Source: Thiopseudomonas acetoxidans (GTDB lineage: Bacteria > Pseudomonadota > Gammaproteobacteria > Pseudomonadales > Pseudomonadaceae). Taken from it: 64,000 bases of DNA. Made by a program: the position numbers and the translations under genes. The notes beneath the pieces were generated by a model that was not told the DNA's origin, searched no databases, and saw only the letters and a program-made list of their open reading frames with translations. Numbering within the stretch: the stretch's first letter is position 1; each line of letters begins with the position of its first letter. Shown here one piece after another: positions 50,874-59,925 of this stretch. The DNA is taken from NCBI RefSeq assembly GCF_030362935.1, contig NZ_JAUCDY010000011.1:26425-90424 (forward strand), given 5' to 3'.

Positions 50874-51463
50874 TGATCATTCCCGGTAAATTTGCTCATG
50901 GTCGCTTCACCTTCAGCGCTGATGCCATCACGTTTCAATACTTTTTTTACCGTCAACCACAGAATTTTGATATCCAGCCACAGCGAGCGATTATCCACAT
51001 ACCACACATCCAGCTTGAACTTGTCTTCCCAGCTGATGGCGTTACGGCCGTTAATCTGTGCCCAACCTGTCACTCCTGGACGCACCTCATGACGACGAGC
51101 CTGCTCCTCGTCATACAACGGCAAATACTCCATTAGCAAAGGCCGTGGGCCAACCAAGCTCATCTCGCCTTTAAGCACGTTCCACAGCTCAGGCAACTCA
51201 TCAAGACTAGTTGAGCGTAAAAAATTGCCAAAGGGTGTCATACGTTCGACATCAGGCAGCGGATTACCATTGGAATCAACAGCATCACGCATGGTGCGAA
51301 ACTTGATCATCTCAAAAGGTTTGCCATGCAAGCCAGGGCGCATCTGGCGAAACAACACAGGCGAGCCGAGTTTACGACTGATTTTCCAAGCGATAACAAG
51401 AATAACGGGTAACAGCAGCAGTAACGCAGCAGCTGATACCAAAATATCAAACAATCGCTTCAC
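50870..51463 (-). CDS. Initiating sugar-1-phosphate transferase (PglC/WcaJ superfamily)
   Basis: This is a 197-residue monotopic phosphoglycosyl transferase. It has an N-terminal membrane hairpin (about 8-28), the catalytic DE pair in STSLDELPELWNVLKGEMSL, and VGPRPLLMEYLPLYDEEQAR. The short form with no extra membrane domain is like PglC, which loads diacetylbacillosamine phosphate onto undecaprenyl phosphate. It is translationally coupled on both sides (4-bp overlaps). Confidence 0.9.
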   Translation of the reverse strand: MKRLFDILVSAAALLLLLPVILVIAWKISRKLGSPVLFRQMRPGLHGKPFEMIKFRTMRDAVDSNGNPLPDVERMTPFGNFLRSTSLDELPELWNVLKGEMSLVGPRPLLMEYLPLYDEEQARRHEVRPGVTGWAQINGRNAISWEDKFKLDVWYVDNRSLWLDIKILWLTVKKVLKRDGISAEGEATMSKFTGNDH

Positions 51464-52626
51464 TGTTTTACATCCTTATCAAATAGTACAGCCATCAAGC
51501 GCTTATTAGCCTCACGTACATCATAATGCTTGCGTGCCATTTCCAGACTGGCCATGCCCATGGGCTCAATCAACTCCGGCTGCTCAACAAAACGTAACAT
51601 GGCGGCTGCTAAAGCCATAGAGTTACATTGATAGTTTCCGCGCAAATCATAGCAGGGAGGGGGTACCACAAACCCGTTCAGGCCATCAACAACTGTCTGC
51701 CTACAACCCGGAACATCAGTAGTAATCACTGCGCGCGCCGAAGCCATCGCCTCCTGAGTGCTGACCGGCATACCCTCGCGCCATGAAGGCAATACAAACA
51801 CGCTCGCTTGCGCCATGACAGGTGCTACAGCCGTATGGCCATGCCACTCCAGAACTCCTTCATCCACCCAGGCTTGCACGTCTCGTTCCGATAAAGCACC
51901 AGGATTGTCATCCAGCCCACCCAGTAAAATAAATCGAACCTGCGGATGCTGAAGCTTGATCTGCCGTGCAGCTGCTGCAAATTGCTCTATTCCTTTTTCG
52001 CGCAGCAATCTGGCAACCAGCAAAAAGGTGACCGGAGCAATCACATGTGGCAAAGGGCGCCATCGTTGCAAGTCAACACCAATCCCGCCCAGCAACCATG
52101 TTTTACTATGCGGTACAACTCCAGCGCCCACCAACTCGGCACGATCGTCTGGATTGAGAAATATAACCTTGTGCGCACAACGCAAACCGATTTTATATAA
52201 CCGCAACACCACAGCCTTTAACAGTTTGCGCTGATAAGACAGTGGCCGCCCTGTCTCAGTAAATACAAAACCAAGCCCCTCAATCATGGCCACTCGATAT
52301 GGCACTCTAGCAATAAAAGCAGCCAAGCTACCAAACACCACAGGTTTGACAAAGTAATTCAGTACCACATCTGGCTTAAGCCGGCGCAACAGGAAAATCA
52401 GCCGCATTGTATCAAGTGCATCACGCACAGGATTCATACCTGTACGACTAATAGAGCAATCCACAGGTTCTGCGCCCAACTGTATGACCGCTTCACGAGT
52501 TTCTTGGTCATAATTGGGTGCCAGTGCCCACACTTGGATGCCTTTCGTAACCAGGTCTGTAATCAATACCCCACGAAACGCAACCAAAGAAGGCGCATGT
52601 GAGGTAACTAAGGCAATACTTTTCAT
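51460..52626 (-). CDS. Glycosyltransferase family 4, PglA-like
   Basis: This is a 388-residue GT-B enzyme. The N-terminal SIALVTSHAPSLVAFRGVLI and donor-side FLLVARLLREKGIEQFAAAA, with the EX7E region LPSWREGMPVSTQEAMASAR, are typical of GT4. The similarity resembles PglA-type enzymes that add the second sugar to the bacillosamine carrier. The linkage is unknown. It overlaps pglC-like by 4 bp and the polymerase/ligase gene by 4 bp. Confidence 0.85.
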   Translation of the reverse strand: MKSIALVTSHAPSLVAFRGVLITDLVTKGIQVWALAPNYDQETREAVIQLGAEPVDCSISRTGMNPVRDALDTMRLIFLLRRLKPDVVLNYFVKPVVFGSLAAFIARVPYRVAMIEGLGFVFTETGRPLSYQRKLLKAVVLRLYKIGLRCAHKVIFLNPDDRAELVGAGVVPHSKTWLLGGIGVDLQRWRPLPHVIAPVTFLLVARLLREKGIEQFAAAARQIKLQHPQVRFILLGGLDDNPGALSERDVQAWVDEGVLEWHGHTAVAPVMAQASVFVLPSWREGMPVSTQEAMASARAVITTDVPGCRQTVVDGLNGFVVPPPCYDLRGNYQCNSMALAAAMLRFVEQPELIEPMGMASLEMARKHYDVREANKRLMAVLFDKDVKQ

Positions 52627-53921
52627 GTTTCTTCAGCTACCCCGCGCGGCTCATTCCCCAAGTTTTTAGTGAAACTATCTGGTAATCCTGTAGCAACCAT
52701 TCCGCCCAAAAACAGCCAAAACAAACGCTGATATAACATCTCATGAAACATTGCCATCGCGCCGAGCGACAACAGCAGGAGGAAGACTGCATTCTTACGC
52801 ATACAACGCCGTCCGGTAAAAAACACAAACCAAATCAGCGAGACAAAGAAAACGGCAAATAAAATAAAACCTAACAAGCCCATTTCAGATAGCACCCACA
52901 ACAAGCTGTTATGCTGCACAATGGGCACACCGTATACTGCTTCACTGCTAGTATAAAATGCGCCGAGTCCTGCACCGAAGAACGGATGTTCAAGCCACAT
53001 TAGAAAAGTATTCTTAATCAGTAGGCCGCGTAACAAATCGCTTTCATCAGAAGATATTGCCATTTTAACCTGACTGATTATTTGTTCCTGTCCAGAATAC
53101 ACAGTAAAAAACCAAAAATGAATTTCTGGCCAATATATAATAAAAAGATTTATCACTCCTGCTAAAACCAAGCTACTGACGAGCAATCGCCAGTGGCTTA
53201 TACGCATGATCAGGGCGAAAAAGTATAAAAGCAACATGCTTGCAATGCCGCTTCTCGACGAAGTCAAAAACATTGTGCAAGTCAGAATGGTAGTGGCAAG
53301 CAATAGAAACCAACGCCCAAATATAATTTTTCTTTCATACAACGGCTGAAATGCCAGCAACAGTGACAACACAGACAAAATTTGAAATGCCAGAGCATTT
53401 CGATTGCCAGACAATCCCTTCAAGTAACTGAGATAGACCGTGCCGGTTCCAGCCCCTTTGATTATTTCCAAGAAAAACAAAGCAACACTGACAACAAGCA
53501 CGCAAAGAAAAAACACTAACAGTAAATTGAAAAATCGAAAAAAGCTAAAAAAACCTAATTGATTGACCAACAATGCAGAAGTATACAAATAGCCCAAGAT
53601 AACCATCCAGCCTACCAGCTTGGAAGTCCCCCAGGTTAGAGACAATCCAGACAAAGCAGCAATAAGCCAACTTGACAAAAGCGCTAAAGCAGTCAAAAGA
53701 ATATACCGATTGAATCGGGCAATTTTCCACACAATCACTCGCCGCTCACTGATATAGGTAAGCAATATCGCAGACAAGGCAAGTAAAACAAAAAAATCAG
53801 CAATATTTACATTGATAGCAAAGCCTAACGCATCAACATGAAACTGCACAACCGCCAAGAAAAATACAAACAGAGCAATCGCCCAGACTAATTGCCTTTC
53901 CTTTGTGATCGCAATGTTCAT
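52623..53921 (-). CDS. O-antigen ligase/polymerase family protein (Wzy_C)
   Basis: This is a 432-residue protein with about eleven hydrophobic segments and a large periplasmic loop around residues 300-345 (HPFFGAGLGAFYTSSEAVYG, then VPIVQHNSLLWVLSEMGLLG), the H/R-containing Wzy_C signature shared by O-antigen ligases and Wzy polymerases. Being inside the cluster suggests Wzy polymerase, but a ligase role is possible. It is AT-richer than the first half of the window. I start at the ATG at 53921; a GTG two codons upstream overlaps the previous stop. Confidence 0.82.
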   Translation of the reverse strand: MNIAITKERQLVWAIALFVFFLAVVQFHVDALGFAINVNIADFFVLLALSAILLTYISERRVIVWKIARFNRYILLTALALLSSWLIAALSGLSLTWGTSKLVGWMVILGYLYTSALLVNQLGFFSFFRFFNLLLVFFLCVLVVSVALFFLEIIKGAGTGTVYLSYLKGLSGNRNALAFQILSVLSLLLAFQPLYERKIIFGRWFLLLATTILTCTMFLTSSRSGIASMLLLYFFALIMRISHWRLLVSSLVLAGVINLFIIYWPEIHFWFFTVYSGQEQIISQVKMAISSDESDLLRGLLIKNTFLMWLEHPFFGAGLGAFYTSSEAVYGVPIVQHNSLLWVLSEMGLLGFILFAVFFVSLIWFVFFTGRRCMRKNAVFLLLLSLGAMAMFHEMLYQRLFWLFLGGMVATGLPDSFTKNLGNEPRGVAEET

Positions 53922-53923
53922 AA

Positions 53924-54817
53924 TCACCTACCTTTACCAAGTAGCAATATCGGATAAAACAACAAGACTATCCCTATAGAAATCAGGCCAATAAATAATG
54001 AAGCGACAAAACCTGCTTCTGCACTGCCCCCCAGATAAGCCACAAAAAACATTGAACTAAGCTCACGCAGTCCCCAGCCACCAAAGCTTATCGGTAACGA
54101 TGCTAAAAACGAAACGATAAAGGCGATCGACACAAGCTGCCAAGGATCTGCACCGGGTAAAATGCTCGAAAACATCTGAGCAAAGCAGAGCATCATCAAA
54201 ATCATTCCGGCCGTCACAATCAGGGTAACCCTAAATAACCGAAAAATAGCCCCCCAGCTTAATAAGGTACGTAGCACCTGCTTTTCTTGTTCGTTCATTA
54301 TCCACTTGACAAAAACCACCAGCGCGATCAAAGGCGCCACTAAAAACATAACCAAGTCGGTGATAGCCGTATTCTCTGCCAGCTGAAAATCGTAGATATA
54401 AATAAATCCCGATATGGCAAACACAGCACTTACGCCCCCGGCAAGAACACGTTCGTAGCCGGAAGCAGCCGAGTTTTCAATGGCAGTCACACCCAGTTGC
54501 TCCAGATATATCTGCCGCCCAGCAATCTGACCAAACACTGGAATAAAAAATAACGCACCTATATTACCTGCCATGCAGGCTTTCGCTACCGGATAAAAAG
54601 CAATGTCGTGGCCAAAATCCCGAAAAATGATCCATATGCGCACAAATGAGAGTAAAACAGTCCCCAAAAATAATCCTGCCACAGTCAGTAACGTACCTGG
54701 TCTGAACAACGCTAAATTAGCCGAAACGTCATCCAGTCCATCAAACCCAGCCATAGCAGCAATAAGCAACAATAATGAAACCACTAAAGCAAAATATTTT
54801 CTGTTAATTTTAAGCAC
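53924..54817 (-). CDS. Flippase-like membrane protein (LPG synthase TM domain family)
   Basis: This is a 297-residue inner-membrane protein with seven to eight hydrophobic helices. VAKACMAGNIGALFFIPVFG, SFGGWGLRELSSMFFVAYLG and the final FYPILLLGK fit the UPF0104/lysylphosphatidylglycerol synthase TM-domain family, some of which act in glycolipid or polyisoprenoid transport. The start is the GTG at 54817 with GAGGCG upstream, overlapping the end of the preceding gene by 8 bp. It is not a Wzx homologue by visible sequence. Confidence 0.8.
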   Translation of the reverse strand: MLKINRKYFALVVSLLLLIAAMAGFDGLDDVSANLALFRPGTLLTVAGLFLGTVLLSFVRIWIIFRDFGHDIAFYPVAKACMAGNIGALFFIPVFGQIAGRQIYLEQLGVTAIENSAASGYERVLAGGVSAVFAISGFIYIYDFQLAENTAITDLVMFLVAPLIALVVFVKWIMNEQEKQVLRTLLSWGAIFRLFRVTLIVTAGMILMMLCFAQMFSSILPGADPWQLVSIAFIVSFLASLPISFGGWGLRELSSMFFVAYLGGSAEAGFVASLFIGLISIGIVLLFYPILLLGKGR

Positions 54818-56029
54818 CAAATACCGCCTCTGCAAAATATTCCGCAAGCACGGCGTAAGCACGGTTCTCCAGTAACCATTCCTTACCCTTTTGCCCCATT
54901 TCTGCACGCTGCTCAACGGGCATTTGTGCAATTTGTAGCAGCCGCTCAGCCAATTTTTCTGCATCACCCGCAGGTACAAAATAGCCACAGCTTGCTTCGT
55001 TGATCATGGAAGGATAGCCGGAGTAAGACGCTACAACAGGGGTGCCCGAAAGCATGTAATCAATCAACTTATTCAAAGACTGACCATAGTACCAATCTTT
55101 GGAAGGAAACGCTGAAAAATACACTACATCAGCATGCTCAAGCACAGCAGGAACCTGATGCCGATTGACTTTAGGTGCGAAAACCACGTTAGGGAGCTGT
55201 CCGTACTGCTCAATAAACTGTTGTTTCAAAGCACCTTCGCCCACTAGTACAAACTGAATACTCGTGTTGTCCTGTAAGCGCTCGGCAGCGGCAAAAAACA
55301 CCTCTAGCGCATTGGTAATGCCGATCGTGCCTGCGTGTATAACTTTCATTGCGGGACTGGAGAGGTAGCGCTCTATATAGCCAGGCTCAAGCGGTTGATG
55401 GCTCTGCACCTGCTCGGGTGCTACTCCCATGGGTATGCAATACACCGGAGCAGTACTGCGCGACACCGCACGCACATGCGCACAAGATTGGGCATGGTAC
55501 CAATAATGGCATCAGACTTTTCACAACCCAAACGCTCAATCCAGGCCAGAAAAAGTACAAACGGATTATTTTTAGAGGCTCCCCCTTCCTCCGTAATGGT
55601 TAATGGCCAGATATCACGCACTTCAAATATCAGCCTGCACTTGTATTTGCGTTTAAGCCACAAACCATTAAGCACCGTCAACAGCGACAGGCTAGACACG
55701 ACAATGGCATCTGGCTTGGGCAACTGCTTTTTATTCAATCGCCATAGGTTCCACTCAAAATGAAACCAGCTCAATATACGAAGAAATGACTTTGCTACTC
55801 CATACTTCATTGTTTTCAACCAGACCAGCTGCATACCACTTTTCTGTTCCGTGGTGACTGCTTGCGTAAGGCGCGGCACCTCAACCAAATTATTCGAATC
55901 GGAGGTTATAACCACCACCGAATGACCGGCCTGCGCCAGCTCTTTCAACAAAAACCAAGCTCGTCCACCCGGCGTAGTCTTGGTCGCTGGAGAAAAGTAC
56001 TTGGTCACATACCAGATGGTTTTAGGCAT
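54810..56029 (-). pseudogene. Glycosyltransferase family 4 (WbuB-like), broken by a frameshift
   Basis: Two open frames together make one GT4. The first (56029 to about 55480; KTIWYVTKYFSPATKTTPGG through KSDAIIGTMPNL) is the N-domain. The second (about 55480 to 54810; VRAVSRSTAPVYCIPMGVAP through VNRHQVPAVLEHADVVYFSA) is the C-domain with the donor site. They join if one base is added near 55480 in the GTGCGCATGTGCGTGCG run. Without it the first frame ends at 55421. This is either a real loss of function, a programmed shift, or a sequencing error. The start overlaps the stop of the amidotransferase fragment (TAATG). Confidence 0.8.
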
Positions 56030-56688
56030 TAATAAAGCTTCTCATGCAAGCGCGGCATCGCATTGATCCGCTTAATGGTGTCAACAAAATCAAAACCTGT
56101 CGAAGCCAAGTACCAGCGCAAGTTGTCATGGCAAGGAGCATTTTCCACTTCGACCAACTGCAACGCCTGCTCACGGGTCAGCTCACCTTCACGCACCTGG
56201 TTGCTGCGGAAGGTGTCATGTTCGGTAAAGCCGGCCAACGTATAGTAAATGTAGTTATAAATCCCGGCGGTGCCATCACCAATACGCCAGGTTGTTGGTG
56301 TATCAGTTGCCAGCTCCCAGTCGTAGTCGGCAAGCAAGCTATTAATTTCTTTTTCAGACCACTGCCAATAATCAAACACATGGAAATAGTCTGATTTTTT
56401 CGCAGCACTGCGAAAGTACTCACCGCTCCAGGTGTCCCACAACGAACTATTAAAATAACCCGGACTTTTCAGCATCTGTTGCAGACGCTTACCTTGATAA
56501 CGCAACTGCCCCATTTTTCCGCTGGCATATACTCTTTGCCGTTCAAAATCCGGCTCAATACCCAAGAATCCGGTCTTAAAATGAGTAACCTCTAACGGAT
56601 TAACCCCCCACAGGTTAAGACTGATACCCGTATCTTCCTTAACCTTGTTCACATAGCGGAAAAAGTGCTTATCACCAGCCGTTAAAAT
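56029..56688 (-). pseudogene. C-terminal remnant of an N-acetyl sugar amidotransferase (WbpG/WbpS/PseA family)
   Basis: This is about 220 residues of the C-terminal part, from ILTAGDKHFFRYVNKVKEDT to the stop. YYTLAGFTEHDTFRSNQVRE, GELTREQALQLVEVENAPC and FVDTIKRINAMPRLHEK match the amidotransferase family that amidates UDP-acetamidouronic acids. The N-terminal ATP-pyrophosphatase part with its SGGxDS loop and cysteine motif is gone, cut by the left end of the insertion sequence at 56689. A start codon created in the insertion sequence end (56700) keeps the frame open, but the product could not be active. Full-length members are about 375 residues. Confidence 0.78.
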
Positions 56689-58107
56689 GGCCCTTCGCAT
56701 TTGAGGGTGTAGAAAAAATTTGACCGGCTGGAAAAGGAGTCGGGGATCTTAGAAAATGTAAGTTCCCACACCAACAAAAACTAAGCCCCCGACGTGAACA
56801 ATCTTACCTTTTCTAGCCCTGATCTTTCCAGCTTTTGCCAACTAAATATCCTCGGCCTGACTGCCACTGGACAACATCTTTGTGCAGAACGCGCCGTCAT
56901 CGAATGCCGTTTCACCAAAGCACCCGAGCCGTGCCCCAAGTGCGGGGCTGCTGGCGTTTCACGCGGCACGGTCGAGAGGCATCTTGCTCACACACCTTAC
57001 GGGCAACGGCCAACTACATTGCTGCTGCGTATTCGTCGCTGGCGTTGTGCTTGTGGCTGTTTCTGGCACGAAGACACCAGCAGTGCCGCGCCGCCACGCT
57101 CAAAGCTTTCCCATGGGGCGATACGTTGGGGATTGGCAGCCATCGTGCTGGATGACTTGTCGGTCTCCCGTGTTGCGAGTCATCTTGACGTTGCCTGGCA
57201 CACCGCCAATAACGCCATTATCAACGAAGGACGGCGCCTGCTTTTTAATGACTCGACACGTTTTGACGGTGTGACCGTGCTGGGCGTGGATGAGCATGTT
57301 TGGCGACATACACGCCGTGGTGACAAGTACGTCACCATCGTGGTTGACCTTACGCCCGTGCGTAACAAAACCGGGCCGGCCCGCTTGCTCGATGTGCTGG
57401 AAGGCCGCTCCAAACAAGCCTTTAAACATTGGCTGAAGAGTCGTCCCAAGCTGTGGCGTGACCAGATTGAAAGCATTGCCATGGACGGCTTCACGGGGTT
57501 TAAATCTGCGGCGCAAGAAGCCCTGCCTCAAGCCCAAACCGTGCTGGATCCTTTCCATGTCGTGCGCTGGGCAAGCAACATGCTGGATGAATGCCGCCGA
57601 CGTGTGCAACACGACATCCTGGGCCGCAGAGGGCGTAAAAACGACCCGCTCTATAGAAGCCGTCGAACGCTACTGACTCGGATCAGCTACCTGTCTGACG
57701 CCAACAAAAAGCAACTGTTCCAGCTGTTTGCAGATGAGCACCACCTCGAAGTGGATTGCACCTGGAACATGTACCAACGGGTGGTCAGCGCCTACAACGA
57801 GCCGGATCGAGGGCGTGGTAAAAAACTCATGCAAGAGGTCATAAATATCATTACAGCCAGCGACTTGCCCAAAGCGCTCATCGAGGTGAAAGGCTTGGGG
57901 AAAACGCTGAAAATATACGCTCAGAGCATCCTTGCTTACTTCGACCGGCCAGGAACCAGCAACGGTCCAACAGAAGCTATCAACGGGCGGCTTGAGCACT
58001 TACGAGGTACGGCCCTAGGCTTTAGAAATTTAACCAATTACATAGCTAGGTGCTTGCTGAAGTCAGGAGGGTTTAGAAATCAGCTACACCCTTAAATGCG
58101 AAGAGCC
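56689..58107 (+). mobile_element. ISL3-family insertion sequence, 1419 bp, no target duplication
   Basis: Terminal inverted repeats are GGCCCTTCGCATTTGAGGGT (left) and GGCTCTTCGCATTTAAGGGT (right, reverse complement), extending to GTAG, 22 of 24 matching. One transposase gene fills the element. ISL3 elements usually make 8-bp duplications; here the flanks are GTTAAAAT and GTATTAGA, which differ. Both flanking genes are truncated at the element's edge, so a deletion accompanied or followed the insertion. Confidence 0.9.
56794..58095 (+). CDS. ISL3-family transposase
   Basis: This is a 433-residue transposase with an N-terminal zinc-ribbon (CPKCGAAG, then RRWRCACGCFWHEDT) and a DDE domain: GVDEHVWRHTRRGDKYVTIV, the second Asp in TVLDPFHVVRWASNML, and the late Glu in TSNGPTEAINGRLEHLRGTA. 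Length and motifs are intact, so the element may still move. It starts at GTG; the stop lies 12 bp from the right end of the element. Confidence 0.95.
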   Translation: MNNLTFSSPDLSSFCQLNILGLTATGQHLCAERAVIECRFTKAPEPCPKCGAAGVSRGTVERHLAHTPYGQRPTTLLLRIRRWRCACGCFWHEDTSSAAPPRSKLSHGAIRWGLAAIVLDDLSVSRVASHLDVAWHTANNAIINEGRRLLFNDSTRFDGVTVLGVDEHVWRHTRRGDKYVTIVVDLTPVRNKTGPARLLDVLEGRSKQAFKHWLKSRPKLWRDQIESIAMDGFTGFKSAAQEALPQAQTVLDPFHVVRWASNMLDECRRRVQHDILGRRGRKNDPLYRSRRTLLTRISYLSDANKKQLFQLFADEHHLEVDCTWNMYQRVVSAYNEPDRGRGKKLMQEVINIITASDLPKALIEVKGLGKTLKIYAQSILAYFDRPGTSNGPTEAINGRLEHLRGTALGFRNLTNYIARCLLKSGGFRNQLHP

Positions 58108-58829
58108 GTATTAGAGTTGCCTGCGTCTGGCGATCCTATAAGCCAGTAGCGAGCTTTAACACCGCGCTGCTGCAGAATGTTACATGCTTCCACAAACTCA
58201 GCTACACCCTTGTCTTTCAGCAAGCGCGACGCTAAAGCGACAATAGGCTCATGATTAGCTTGCTCAGGTACCACAGGATAGTCTTGCAAAGACACACCTG
58301 AGCCACGAATCAAAACTGGTTTTTCATTACTGATTTTTAACCAATCCAGCAACAAAGTACGATCATCATCGTTTTGAAAAATTAGCTTTTGATTTTTATG
58401 ACCAAACGCAAAGCGGTAAAGTGGATATAAAGCAGCACGTAAAAACCGATACTTAAACGTATTTTCGTTAAATAACGTACCCAAGCCGGCCACAGCAGAG
58501 ACAACAGCAGGTACACCAGCCAAGCGCGCAGCAATCCCACCGTATAAGTACGGTTTGATTGTCACGAGGTGCACTACATCAGGTTTTATCCGCTTAAAAA
58601 GCTTGTACAGCTCAAATATGGTATTCAGTTCAGAAAAAGGATTTTTACCTTTGCGCGACATTGAGACGGATTGAAAGATAAAACCCTGCTCTTGCAAGCC
58701 TTGCGGACAGCAACCTGGACCAATCACATAAACTTCATGACCTTGCTCTAATAGCGATAAACCAATAGCTAATCTATGCGATATAAAATAAGCAGGATTA
58801 TTTATAACAAATGCAAAGGTTTTCTTCAT
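58108..58829 (-). pseudogene. Glycosyltransferase family 4, 3'-truncated by the insertion sequence
   Basis: The native part is about 240 residues, from MKKTFAFVINNPAYFISHRL to GSPDAGNSNTA, where the right end of the insertion sequence begins; three more codons and a stop come from the element. It has the GT4 N-domain (VVHLVTIKPYLYGGIAARLA; AVVSAVAGLGTLFNE) and the start of the donor domain (LASRLLKDKGVAEFVEACNI), but lacks the last third with the EX7E nucleotide-sugar site, so it should be inactive. It resembles PglA/WbpU-like enzymes. wbpP-like lies upstream. Confidence 0.85.
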
Positions 58830-58869
58830 GATATGCGTCTATCGCTCTCAGTATTTACAGTCCCACTTA

Positions 58870-59889
58870 TTATACGTGACTGATATACCAAGGCATGGCC
58901 TTGGCAATTCCATCCATAATTCGGTACTCAGGCGCATAGCCAAGTTTACTCGCAGCCTTACTAATATCTGCTTGCGAATGGCGTACATCGCCCACTCGGA
59001 AATCACGGTACACTGGCTTACGCACATATGGCCTACCGTTCTCAGCAAGTGCCGACTGCAAGGCATCGAACAAATCGTTCAGCGTAGTGCGATCACCCAC
59101 TGCCACGTTATAGACTTCGTTCTTCGCCTCATCAGGCGCATTGGCAGCCAGCAAATTCATTTGCACTGTATTTTCAATAAAACAAAAATCACGGCTGGTT
59201 TCGCCATCGCCATTGATAAACAGCTCTTCGCCTTGAATCATTGCTGCCGTCCACTTTGGAATCACTGCAGCGTAGGCACCGTTAGGGTCCTGGCGCTTTC
59301 CAAAAACATTAAAATAGCGCAAACCAATGCAGTTAAAGCCATAGGTTTTCGCGAAAACATCGGCATACAGTTCATTCACATACTTAGTCACCGCATAAGG
59401 TGATAAGGGCTTGCCAATGTTTTCTTCCACCTTGGGTAACGCAGGGTGATCACCATAAGTCGAACTGCTGGCTGCATAAGTAAAGCTTTTGACCTGTGCA
59501 TCACGTGCAGCAACAAGCATATTCACAAAGCCAGTAATGTTGGCTGCATTAGTGGTGATCGGGTCAGCAATCGAGCGCGGAACCGAACCTAACGCCGCCT
59601 GATGCAGCACATAATCCACACCCAGACAGGCTTTTTGACAATCCTCTAAATTACGGATGTCACCTTCAATAAACGTAAAGCCTGCCCACTGCTCCGGCGT
59701 GACCAAGCCTTGAACTTCATCAAGATTGTATTGATGCCCAGTCGCAAAGTTATCAAGGCCAATCACGGCCTGGTTGAGCTTTAATAAGTGCTCAAGCAAA
59801 TTCGATCCAATAAAACCAGCCACACCGGTAACAAGCCAAGTTTTAGGCTCGCGGGTCAGACGTTTTAATAATGTGTCGTAAACAGTCAT
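58870..59889 (-). CDS. wbpP: UDP-N-acetylglucosamine 4-epimerase, WbpP/TviC type
   Basis: This is a 339-residue extended SDR enzyme converting UDP-GlcNAc to UDP-GalNAc, or the uronic forms. The NAD loop is WLVTGVAGFIGSNLLEHLL, the catalytic Tyr/Lys are in GKPLSPYAVTKYVNELYADV, and FTYAASSSTYGDHP has the catalytic Ser region. The long N-terminal extension before the Rossmann loop (MTVYDTLLKRLTREPKTWLV) is typical of WbpP/TviC. It follows the WbpO homologue by 36 bp, as in Pseudomonas serotype O6-type clusters. Confidence 0.9.
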   Translation of the reverse strand: MTVYDTLLKRLTREPKTWLVTGVAGFIGSNLLEHLLKLNQAVIGLDNFATGHQYNLDEVQGLVTPEQWAGFTFIEGDIRNLEDCQKACLGVDYVLHQAALGSVPRSIADPITTNAANITGFVNMLVAARDAQVKSFTYAASSSTYGDHPALPKVEENIGKPLSPYAVTKYVNELYADVFAKTYGFNCIGLRYFNVFGKRQDPNGAYAAVIPKWTAAMIQGEELFINGDGETSRDFCFIENTVQMNLLAANAPDEAKNEVYNVAVGDRTTLNDLFDALQSALAENGRPYVRKPVYRDFRVGDVRHSQADISKAASKLGYAPEYRIMDGIAKAMPWYISHV

Positions 59890-59925
59890 GTACTCAACCC
59901 AACCAGTGGGCCTCCTTGTTGGGCG

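Noticed and set aside
53924..54817. Calling the membrane protein a Wzx O-unit flippase
   Set aside because: Its helix count and motifs fit the LPG-synthase TM/UPF0104 family, not the twelve-helix MOP-type Wzx.
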